Shown piece after piece: positions 12,745 to 22,000 of a stretch of DNA of 64,000 nucleotides. The translations under genes and the position numbers were made by a program. The notes beneath the pieces were generated by a model. That model saw nothing but the letters and a program-made list of their open reading frames with translations, did no database searches and had not been told where the DNA came from. The DNA is from Ochotona curzoniae (Eukaryota; Chordata; Mammalia; Lagomorpha; Ochotonidae), in contig NW_024467121.1 of assembly GCF_017591425.1 (NCBI RefSeq), forward strand, positions 16,504,707 to 16,568,706, written 5' to 3'. Within the stretch, counting starts at the first letter, position 1; each line of letters opens with the position of its first letter.

Positions 12745-12935
12745 GTACTTTCCATGATGTACTTAAACAGCAGAATGATAAACTCATAGATATTACTAAA
12801 GGACTATAATACTGTAGTAATTTGGGAGAAAAAAGTGAGAGGGGTAATTGTGAAGGGCAAAGGATGAAAACAAATTAATCCCCACCTACAAATTTTTCAT
12901 GATACAATGCATCATGTAAAATAATAAAAATAATT
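12745..12935 (+). mobile_element. LINE-1 3' end
   Basis: Homologous to about 4425-4590: ACTTAAACAGCAGAATGATA, GGACTATAATACTGTAGTAA, a GAGAGGGGTAATTGTGAAGG purine block and an A-rich tail with ATACAATGCATCATGTAAAA. It is only about 190 bases long, so it is strongly 5' truncated or chimeric with the SINE immediately upstream. Confidence 0.7.
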
Positions 12936-13110
12936 TTAAAATGCCAACTGTTCATCCTGTTGACAAATAGTATTTTTTCATAGCTTAAATCTTGTTATTC
13001 ACTTTCTTTTTGAACTTCTTTGTATTAATTCTGTCAAAATGCTAGCTTCACAGTATATTAATTTAATTAATAGCATTTTTTCTTGATAATATAAATGTTT
13101 AAAATCCTAA

Positions 13111-13448
13111 GTGTTGGACACAGCACGGTAGCCTAGTAGCTAAAGTCCTTGCCTTACATGCACCAGGATCCCATGTGGGCACCGGTTCTAATCCCAGTGG
13201 TGCTACTTCCCCTTTGTCTCCCTGTTTGTAACCTGGGAAAGCAGTTGAGGATGGCCCAATGCCTTGGGACCCTGTACCAGCATGGGAGACCCAGAAGAGG
13301 CTCTGGGCTCCTGGACCTGGTTTGGCCCAGATCTGGTTATTGCAGTCACTTTGGGAGTGAATCAACAGACGGAAAATCTTCCTCTCTGTCTTTCCTCCTC
13401 TCTGTATAACTGATTTTCCAATAAAAATAAAAAATAAATCTTAAAAAC
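13111..13448 (+). mobile_element. CSINE, full length
   Basis: Complete from GTTGGACACAGCACGGTAGC, through box B (GGTTCTAATCCC at about 13183-13194) and the CTTCCTCTCTGTC pyrimidine stretch, to AATAAAAATAAAAAATAAATC. An (AAATAC/T)n-like tail extends to about 13480. Frames of 86 to 88 codons on both strands here belong to the repeat. Confidence 0.94.
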
Positions 13449-13480
13449 AAATAAATACATACATAAATAAACAATTTTTT

Positions 13481-14040
13481 AAAACTTAATTGTCCTTTAA
13501 AATATTGTTTTGGTTTTATTTTACAAGTTCAACCTGAACTATTGTTTCCACTATCAATAAAATTTAAAGATTTAAAATTTATTTTCAAGCAATGTCTTTT
13601 TTTCTGTTTTGAAATTCTCAAAATGATTTGATTCACGACACTTTTTGTGTCAATTTCTAACTGAATTTCAATATGCGCACTGTACAAGGATATATGTCTT
13701 TCTTTGAAATTTATTGAACTGCTCCATAGCCACATAAATTATTTGAAAATCTTTACCTATGCCGAGAATATATACAGTCCTATACACATACGTGTAACGA
13801 GCTCAGTCATTTTAGCTGCTGTTCAAGTGACTACACTACAGCTTCATTATTTTAACCTATTAATAATGATTCAAAGTATGATAAATAAAACCTGTAATAA
13901 TTATTTTCCACTTCTTACAGAATACATATTTACATATAAATATATCATGTTGTTATGTTATATATAGAGAGCATTTTTGGTGCATAACACTTAAAATAGT
14001 TCAGTGGTCAGCATGAGCTTTTCTCTCTAATCGATTTTTA
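13481..14040. other. AT-rich non-coding DNA
   Basis: No recognisable element or domain. An 87-codon frame at 13704-13967 is hydrophobic and isolated. Confidence 0.5.
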
Positions 14041-14760
14041 AAAAATGTACTTGTTTCAGAGCGAGGCGGTTATATTGCTTTCAGTAGGCATTTCTCTTGG
14101 TTTTTGCTTATACGACCTTTTTCACTTTAACTTTGTATTCCCTTATATTTTAGTTTTGTCTCTTGTAAACATTCTGTGGTTGGCTTTTGTGCTTTTATTT
14201 CACTGTTTTTATTTTGTGTATTTTTTTTTTCCTTTCTGTGTTGTTCTGTTAGCACTTTGGACCTCAGAGATTTCTGATACTTCCTACCAGCTAAGCAATA
14301 TGATAAAACATATGTTTTATATAAATTTTAGTTACGTGTTACATCTAGTTTCCCACCTGCTCCTGAAAATGTTTCATCTTTTTCATGCATGCTACTCTGG
14401 GGAGGATGCTTTCCATTCAACCCCTCCACTCCCTTTAGATTGAGATTATGTAAGGTTCATTTCCTGACCACTCGTGTTCATTTTGTGTGCTAAAACCACA
14501 CAGTTCTCTTTCCCACTTGCCTCATGCAGTGCCTTGGACAATTTGTCCTAGAGCGCACAACACTATTTGGATCTCATTGTTGCCTTGAGGTGTCTACCTG
14601 GAATTTTCTTATGCTATCTATATAACTTGAATCTGTGTCTAACCTACACGGTGCAGCCTAACATCAGTAATGTCTTTAATTACCAAGACAGCTTCTTGTC
14701 AGCGGAGTGGCTTCTTGTGTGTGCCAGTGCAGTGCATGTGTTTGCTCTGTAACGTAGTTC
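14041..14760 (-). mobile_element. T-rich tract, possible antisense LINE-1
   Basis: The plus strand is T-rich, with TTTGTCTCTTGTAAACATTC (14155-14174) followed by TGTGGTTGGCTTTTGTGCTT. This pattern resembles the reverse complement of an L1 ORF2 segment. The 132-codon frame at 14045-14443 reads as phenylalanine- and leucine-rich because of the T content and has no plausible domain. The assignment is weak. Confidence 0.35.
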
Positions 14761-15120
14761 AGAGTTTACAGAAGATCAAATAGATATATAGTTTTATGTT
14801 GTTTGTAACATCTCAAACTCTGATATTTTTCGGGATATCTTGTTCAAAATGAAAAATATACCTTCCATTTATATGGGAAGAGGTATTTTTCACTCTCTTT
14901 CTTGCAGATTTTGATAAAAAGAATGCAACCTATTTACAAGGAAATGTCAATATACAAATTCATTATTATAGTTAGGGTGAGGGCAACAACTTTACTAAAA
15001 GAAAAAAAAAGTTCATATTCAATGCACCTTAGCTGAACTAAGGGGACTTTTTTTTTATAAAAGGGGACTGTGAAAGAAATAGCTCACAAGCCGTGACTAA
15101 TCAGAGCTTAAGACTGGCAA
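14761..15120. other. Non-coding gap
   Basis: Nothing recognised, apart from short A and T runs at 15000-15060. Confidence 0.5.
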
Positions 15121-15405
15121 GTGGGTAGGCATTTGGTCCAATACTGCAGAAACCACTAGCATGCTTGCATTTTGTATAGCAGTACCTGTATTGCATACTC
15201 CACTCTGGCAAACTGCTGTTTTCTGGATAACCAGCACTCGAAGAGGCTGCAATGATGGCTCACGTGAGTGACTTCCTGTGACCCACACTGGAGACTTTAC
15301 TCAGTCATTGGTTGCAGATATGTGCCCAGTCCCCAATGACACAGGCATGCGAGGAGGGAACCAGTACACGGATCTCTCTCTCTCTCCTTCTCTCAATTAC
15401 CTAAC
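15121..15405 (+). mobile_element. Old CSINE
   Basis: GTGGGTAGGCATTTGGTCCA, ACCACTAGCATGCTTGCAT and GCAATGATGGCTCACGTGAG match the older class (GGCATTTGGCACAG..., GCAGGTGATGGCTCAAGTA...). It ends in a CTCTCTCTCT pyrimidine stretch at 15373-15386. It is heavily diverged, so older than the copies at 16.7 and 17.1 kb. First of five consecutive SINEs. Confidence 0.75.
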
Positions 15406-15852
15406 AATTTTAGTGTCACAGTTTAAAGAAGGAAGATCGAAGAGAAATAATTTATGCAGAAATAAATGTAGCATTTTCATTTAGCCTTACTACAGACATT
15501 GGAAGTCTCTATTTCAGACCAGTTTATCAACGCAACCTTAAAATTTTCATCACCTGATAGATTTTCTTAATAATCCTCATAAAATTAGTAAGTTGGGCAT
15601 TCTAGAAATGACTAAATTGAGCATTATTGATGTTTTAAAACAAACTATCCAGTTATATTCACAGTCCTGTTGGATACAATATACCATGCAGCATTTATCC
15701 TTTATCATTATTCAGGAATGGTAGAAAGATGGATATTCCAGAACTCACCTTTGACCCATTTACAAAGATATGGATTAATTCAATGACATTTGGATCCTTA
15801 AACAACTTATTTCAGAAAAGCATCATGGAACAGAGCCTAATCTCTGTAAATG

Positions 15853-15873
15853 TTTTTTTTTTTTTTTTTTTTT
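15853..15873. repeat. Homopolymer T run
   Basis: 21 consecutive T. No SINE body directly adjoins it. It may be the tail of a lost minus-strand retroelement. Confidence 0.9.
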
Positions 15874-15910
15874 GAGGCTAATAAGATCACCACCAGAAAA
15901 TGCAGGACAC

Positions 15911-16231
15911 TCTTTAAAAATATATATTTATTTATTTTTTATCTGAGAGGCAGATTTATAGAGAGAAGAAACTGAGAGGTCTCCCATCTGCAGGTTCACT
16001 CCCCAATGGTCACAATAACCAGAGCTGAGCCAATCGGAAGCCAGGAGCCTCTTCTGGGTCTCCCATGTGAGCACAGGGTCCCAAGGCTTTGGGCTGTCTG
16101 TGACTGCTTTCCCAGGTATAGGCAGGAAGTGAACTGGAAATGCAGCTGCCAGGGCTGGAACCAGCCCCTACTTGGGATGTCAGTAATGCAGGTGGAAGAT
16201 CAGCTAGTCAAGCCATGGTGCTGGTCCCAGG
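15911..16231 (-). mobile_element. CSINE, full length
   Basis: Minus-strand copy whose tail (TTTATTTATTTTTTATCTGA) is at 15928-15947 and whose 5' end (CTGGGACCAGCACCATGGC on the minus strand) lies near 16230. The central complement GACTGCTTTCCCAGG is intact. The 83- and 64-codon frames here are repeat translations. Confidence 0.88.
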
Positions 16232-16330
16232 ATTGTTTTGGAATGAATATTTTCTAAGAAGGGGATGGTATCATAAAAAGCCCTTATGTATTTTTAATGC
16301 TCAGTTTGATTTAGTTGTATCTACTGGAAG

Positions 16331-16645
16331 GTAGAGAGAGGAAGACAGAGCTTGTGTGTGTGTGAGAGAGGGAAAGACACAGAGAACAAGACATTTTCAC
16401 TTACTGGTTGCTTTCCCAAATGGCCGCAGCAGCCAGGGCTTGGCCAGGCCAAAGGCAGCAGCTCAGAACTCCACCCAGGTCTCCCACGTAGCTTCTAGGG
16501 TCATAAGCATTTGAGCCTAACTGCTCCATCTCAGGAAGCGTTAGCCAGAAGGTGATCAGGAGTAGAGTAGGTGGCACTGCAACACGTGTTCTGACAGGGA
16601 CTATGAGTGACCTAAGCAGCTGCTTAACACTCAATAGCATACTAC
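16331..16645 (-). mobile_element. Old CSINE
   Basis: Minus strand. GTAGAGAGAGGAAGACAGAG opens the purine segment, then AAATGGCCGCAGCAGCCAGG, CCAGGTCTCCCACGTAG and AAGCAGCTGCTTAAC (complement of the box A region) follow in the right order. A GTGTGTGTGTG interruption (about 16354-16363) sits inside the purine segment. Confidence 0.8.
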
Positions 16646-16714
16646 CTGCACAAATCCTTGTAGTTTCAATTACAAACTTCCCACTAGACCTAAAGGAAAT
16701 AGAAGTAAAAGAAG

Positions 16715-17062
16715 CAGGACCTGGCACAACAGCTCAATTGGCTAAATCCTTGCCTTGCATGCCTGAGATCCCACAAGGGTGTCAGTTAATGATCCAAGTG
16801 CTCCACTTTCCTTCCAGCTCCCTGCTTGTGGCCTGGGAAAGCAGTCAAGGACGGCCCAAAGCCTTGGGATCCTACACTTGTGTGGGATACCCAGAAAAGG
16901 TTCCAGGCTCCTGGCTTCAGATCAGTGCAACTCTGGCCATTGTGGTGACCTGGAGAGTGAATCAACGAACAGAAGATCTTCCTCTCTCTCCTCCTCCTCT
17001 CTGTATATCTGACTTTAAATATAAACAAACAAACAAGCAAATAAATAAATCTCTTTAAAAAT
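16715..17062 (+). mobile_element. CSINE, full length
   Basis: Plus-strand copy from CAGGACCTGGCACAACAGCT to an AAACAAACAAAC...AATCTCTTTAAAA tail. It is the middle of a plus/minus pair with the copy at 17127-17453, separated by about 65 bases. The 168-codon frame 16552-17058 runs across this and the preceding SINE and is not a gene. Confidence 0.93.
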
Positions 17063-17126
17063 GCTTGATACTAAACTTCAGATATATTTAGATGTTGAAG
17101 TAGAGGCAGAGATTCACATAAATTTT

Positions 17127-17453
17127 TTTAAGGATTTATTTATTTTATTGCAAAGTCAGATATACAGAGAGGAGGAAAGACAGAGAGGAAGATCTTCCAT
17201 CCAATGATTCACTTCCTAAGTGACTGCAATGGCCGGTGCTATGCCAGTCTGAAGCCAGGAGCCAGGAACTTCCTCCAGGTCTCCCACGCAGGTGCAGGGT
17301 CTCAAGGCTTTGGGCCATCCTCGACTGCTTTCCCAGGCCACAGGCAGGGAGCTGGATGGGAAGTGGAGCTGCCGGGATTAGAAATGGTGCCCATATGGAA
17401 TCCCAGTGCATTCAAGGCAAGGATTTTAGCCACTGGGTCACCTTGCCAGGCCC
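17127..17453 (-). mobile_element. CSINE, full length, with target-site duplication
   Basis: A complete minus-strand copy. It is flanked by TCACATAAATTTT (17114-17126) on the tail side and TCACATGAAATTTT (17454-17467) on the 5' side. That is a target-site duplication with one base gained or lost since insertion, and it fixes the borders. The remaining complement of box B is GGGATTAGAAATGG. Confidence 0.95.
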
Positions 17454-18664
17454 TCACATGAAATTTTGTTTACTGTGTTCTGATATGGGCTCTCTTATCA
17501 TTGAGAAATAAATGCTTAAATCACTATAGATATTGGAATGACACTGATATTTAATAGAATGAAATAACTGTCTTTTGAATTTGTGACCCAGCTCTTGGGT
17601 ATCCAGTGCTATTTGTTTAGTTTTTAACTTTGCTGCTACCTTCTAATTCATAGGTTTTCAGACAATATATGTGGCTATCAGTTTATTTCTCCAGTGTTTT
17701 TAGCTATACAGGGCATAAATTCCAACCACAAGTAAGGAAAATAGTGACATTGTTTTCCCCATAACCTTTAAATATTTACCTCATGATTGATTAGCATAAT
17801 ATGCATCAAAAAATAACTCAGAAATTTAAGTGGAATGATAATTCTTAGGTGTTTTGCATTCTGATTTGGGAAAAGCTGTTTGAAGTCTAGGATGACAGAA
17901 AATGTTAAGATTTTATAGGCTTTTAAAATATACTCTTTCTCAAAAAATCTGCATATGTCAATTGTGAAGTGCCTGCACCTCTTGAACAGCCACTGTAAAT
18001 CACACATGTCAGAGATAGGAGAACTTTGGTGTCATGAGGTCATGTGAAGGTATAAGGGGCAGAGGTCGCAGTTTCCAGCAATTCTCTATTTTGCATTGAC
18101 TTCTCAGTGATCAAGTTTAATTGCAGGTACTGTATCATCTACTGATGTGCAGTTACAGTCTAATTTTAAATACAACAGGAAGAAGACACGTGCTGTCATT
18201 TTCTCTTATGGTAGCATTAGTGAGAGGTGTAAGAAAGACATATTGTCTTTCCTATAAATACCTTACTAAGACTTTTATTTCTGCACAGATATTGAAAGAG
18301 TTTCTGCCCTTTATAGATCTTTTGATATTTATGAAAAGTGTGAAATGTGTTTGTCTTTGTGCTTTTAAAAAGTGAACTTTTCAGAAACTATATTTTCTAA
18401 CAATCAAGTGGGCTCCATGCTTTTTGTCTGAGTATGGCTAATAGAATTCCCCAAGCTCAAGTCGTGCATGTTGAATAAAGAGTGATAAATAATAACCTGA
18501 TAAATTCAGACTTTTGAAAGTGCACTTACCCAATGTACTCTCACTGCAATACCAAAGTTCACAAAAATTGTTTTGAACCTGCCTGTTTTCCTGGACTTAC
18601 ACATACTACTACATTAAAGAAATCCAATGAATTGCATATTGTCAGAGAAAAGTGGAATTTGCTA

Positions 18665-18790
18665 CTTGTATATGTACATACATAGATTTTATACATGTTT
18701 ATGTGTACATAAATACACACATGTATATATGCACATATAAAATACATATTTAAAAGATAGTACATACTGTATAAAGTGCAAAAATAAATA
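18665..18790. repeat. Imperfect TATG/TACA-rich simple sequence
   Basis: Mixed TGTA, CATA and CACA words such as ACACACATGTATATATGCAC. It is a decayed microsatellite rather than a clean array. Confidence 0.6.
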
Positions 18791-18821
18791 AATTTTATGC
18801 AAAATATATTTAATATAAAAT

Positions 18822-19136
18822 GTGAGAATCATCAGTTTATCACAGTTTTATAAAGCAGTGATTTTAAGTACATTACTGGAATTTGTGCTAGCATCAATCC
18901 CCAAGCTACAGGAACATTTTAAAGAGGTTGAAAATCAACTGTACTCTAAAGTACAGAAATATATATCAAATACATATCAAATCCCCCCTCAAGGATCCCA
19001 CTTAGAACTGAATGCCTTTATCTGTTCTCTCAAACTTGCAGCATACTATAAGCTTCAACGTTTTGAACTTTTACTCAAAAGATTGATTGTCATCAACATG
19101 TCATCAGATAACATTTATTGTAAATGCCATTACTAG
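18822..19136 (+). other. Isolated 104-codon open frame, unknown
   Basis: The frame starts at an ATG in AATATAAAATGTGAGAATC-like AT-rich DNA and ends in TAG. The conceptual protein is mixed in composition, with a possible short helix (KLQEHFKEVENQLYSKVQKY at residues 28-47) and a CKCHY C-terminus. I recognise no domain, there is no Kozak context, and no splice sites or nearby exon are seen. It may be a chance frame or the relic of an old processed copy. I do not call it a gene. Confidence 0.2.
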
Positions 19137-19579
19137 TTGAAGTCTATCAGTGTTCAAGGATGATGCATGGAGAAATTTGTAAAGTAATTTGATAAATGTG
19201 AACAGCTGTTTGAATGCAGATAAATAGTCATTCTTAGTCTAGGTCAGGTTTAGTCCTTGGTACCATCCATATAAAAGATTATTCATAAAAGTTGATTCTC
19301 ATAACATCAACAAACACTGGTTAAACCCCCAAAGAAAAAAAACCCTGTGAATCCTTACTGTGTATATCCCAAACATAACTTTTTGGTGTCATATACTAGG
19401 TATACTCGTCACATAGACGGCAGTGTTTAATTTGAACTTTGATTTTTTTAAACAGAAGAATTTTCATTATAAATTGTACTGTATGAAGTGTGTACTTTTT
19501 TTTGCCTATCAACAATATGTGTATCAGGACAGTGAAAGAAAAAAACTGCATTGTGATCGATGTCCCCAAGTATGCATAC

Positions 19580-19665
19580 ATCAGATGTGCACAAATGTAC
19601 ATTAGTATACCGATATACATTCACATAAATGTACATAAATATATTTTTGCATATAAACATGTGTA
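19580..19665. repeat. Imperfect ACATA/TGTAC-rich simple sequence
   Basis: Repeated ATGTACAT and ATACAT words (for example CATAAATGTACATAAATAT), similar to the tract at 18.7 kb. Short frames on both strands come from this alternation. Confidence 0.55.
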
Positions 19666-20649
19666 TTGTGTAGGCCCTTATGTGACTGCATCCATGTGCA
19701 TAGCCCACATACGTCATGCAATTTTGTTACTCTAGAAAACCTGTTTTATGGTGGAGTTAATAGTGTGAGAAGTTCTTTGGAGCAAATGTTTGTCAAGGAT
19801 AAAGGGAAGAAAGCGCAAGAGAAGGCAATGGAGATGCCTCCAATAAAATCCTTGAGATCAATGTGAAAGAGAAAGAAGAATAGAGCAGGTGGGATAAAAA
19901 TTTATCTCAGATCAGATAGCACAGACATGAGAATTTCTGAGCCAGGCTGATGGGATGTTCTACAGTAAAGAATGTCATATGAATAGTACTTCCTGTGGGA
20001 CTGATGCCCAGCCATATGCTGCGTGGAACCCGTGGAGATTCAGGCTTCAGTTCCAATCCAGTGGCAGGTCCTGTAGAAAGCCCTCCTTGAATGAGTCTCC
20101 TTGAAACTGGTCCTTTCCAGGAAAGGAAAGTTCGAGACACTCTGTTACACATACACACACACACGTACACACATATATGCACATGTACTCTCCCTGGATT
20201 CTGAAATAAGTTTTAGGAGTGTTTTATTTTGAAGGGAGAAACTATACAGAAATAAAATTACTTCACATTCTAGAAATGTGTATAAAAGAGAGTCTAGTTT
20301 ATTTGGTGTATTGTATTTCCAGATCGACTAACAGTACCAATATTTTTCTGTCAAATGCTTGAATTATTCTTGGAATCCTACTCTGTATCGTTGCATGGTG
20401 CTCATAGTTCCCTGGCCATCAGAAACAAAAATGAGTAATAGGGAGTACCTGTTATTGGAATCACTTAGATTAGAGTTACAGACTTCAAAAATTCAAGTAA
20501 GATACTTGTGAGTTGAAGCCTCCTTCCAATTCATAGCTCCACAGAGAAAAAGCGGAATGCTGGTATAAGAGCTAGAATATGTAAAATCCCTATGTGATAC
20601 CACTAAATGAGAGGCAGAAGGAAGCAGGACAGAAACAGCCCTTGTGGAA

Positions 20650-20995
20650 GGCTGAAAATTCATGTCTTCTTGACATTTACCTGCTGAATCCTGTACGCTC
20701 AATCTTACAGTATTTGGAGATGAAGGCGTTTGGGAGGTAAGTAGGTATGCAGAAAGCCCTAAAGGTCGGCCCTCTGATGACATTAGTGTCATACTGTGGA
20801 GTGGCAGAGAACACTCACTGTGCATGATGTGATGGCATAGAGAATAAGGTGACTGTGTTTGGATAGGAAGAGGAGTCCTTAGCAGAAATCAACCTGTGCA
20901 TCTCTTGATCTGGAATTTTCAGCTTCCAGAACTGTGAAAAACAGCTATCACTTTAACCGTTCTCTTGATGCTGTTATAGCAGGCTCACATCCTGA
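20650..20995 (+). mobile_element. MaLR LTR, MLT1-like
   Basis: Blocks in consensus order: CAGTATTTGGAGATGAAGGC then GTTTGGGAGGTAAGTAGGT, GTGACTGTGTTTGGATAGGA, CTTCCAGAACTGTGAAAAAC, and CTGTTATAGCAGGCTCACAT at the end. This is the layout of an MLT1 solo LTR on the plus strand, a family active before the placental radiation. It is diverged, and the 5' boundary is approximate. Confidence 0.78.
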
Positions 20996-21741
20996 GCCTT
21001 ATTTGGAAGATGTAAGGAAGAAAAATATCAACCAATCATTGCTGCATGTCTGACTTACTCCATCCCTTATAAAACTGAGATGAATAAGCTTCCTGGATGT
21101 GATACAGTACAAAGGGAAAGAAGCACAGAGTAGAACAATGGACTACAATCCCTACAATCTACTGGCCAGTCGACAGAATTGAAAGATAAATAAACAATGA
21201 AGCAAAGGGCTACCCTATCTAGATTTACTCAAACCAGAGGACTGATGGATTGCAAGGAAGTTTTAGGACTCACAGGAGAATTTGGGAGCTCAACAATGAT
21301 TCAAGATGAGGTCATGAGTTTTTAAGAGTTTCTGTCATTCTCATCCTGTCTACTGGCTAACAAAACAATATGGCTACAAATACAGAAAGATGTAAAGTTT
21401 CAGCAAAGTGTCAAGCAGTGATGAAACTATATTGACGATTTTTTTTTTTGTCCAGATAGATCATATATAGACATTGATCTTTCCCCTGAACTCTGGATAA
21501 TATCACACATTTAAAACTTAAACCTCCCAGGACTTGTATTACTGAGATTCTTTCTCCCAGAAAGACACAAACTGTGCATATTTCACCTTCAACATTACCA
21601 GTATTTTCAAAGCCCCTGGCATGAAAGATGAAATAATCACTTGACAGACTTTGTTGAAGACAAAAGAAGTCTTTTGGCATATAAAATATTCATTTTATAG
21701 ACTTTTAAAGAATTTTAAAAATTGCTTCTCATATATATTTT
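20996..21741. other. Non-coding DNA
   Basis: No assigned element. An 89-codon minus frame at 21411-21680 has no recognisable domain. Confidence 0.5.
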
Positions 21742-22000
21742 TGAATTTTAAAAAATTTATCTGAAAGACAGAGATACAGAGAAACAGACAGCGGACATCA
21801 ACAGCTGAGGAAGCTGAGCCAAAGCCAGCAGGACAGAAATCAGCTTGGGGCCCTGACATAAGTGACATCTCCTGCTGCCTCCTGGCGTGTGTCTGCAGGA
21901 CCCTGGACCTGGAAGTAGAAACATGACTCTAGCCCATGCATACTGAATTGAAATGGAAGCATCCCAAGTGCATTTAACTGCTGTGTGAAATACTTATCCT
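21742..22000 (-). mobile_element. Old CSINE, diverged
   Basis: Minus strand. A TTTATCTGAAAGACAGAGAT tail segment is followed by a shortened middle and then GGAAGCATCCCAAGTGCATT TAACTGCTGTG, the complement of the box A region of the old class. About 60 bases shorter than full length. Confidence 0.75.

Larger units (their letters stand above)
17468..20649. other. Long AT-rich stretch without assigned elements
   Basis: Over 3 kb with no SINE. It has two ATACATGT-type alternating tracts (about 18665-18760 and 19575-19665), an ACACACAC run near 20150-20165, and a 104-codon frame at 18822-19136 that I describe separately. None of the other frames has a recognisable domain. Confidence 0.5.

Noticed and set aside
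14045..14443. 132-codon hydrophobic frame resembling a membrane protein
   Set aside because: Hydrophobicity follows from T-rich DNA (Phe, Leu codons), and the region looks like antisense L1.
16552..17058. 168-codon plus frame
   Set aside because: It spans the end of one SINE and the whole of another. The middle of the CSINE is low in stops in several frames, and the same type of peptide appears at 7.2, 13.2, 35.8, 46.1 and 60.3 kb.
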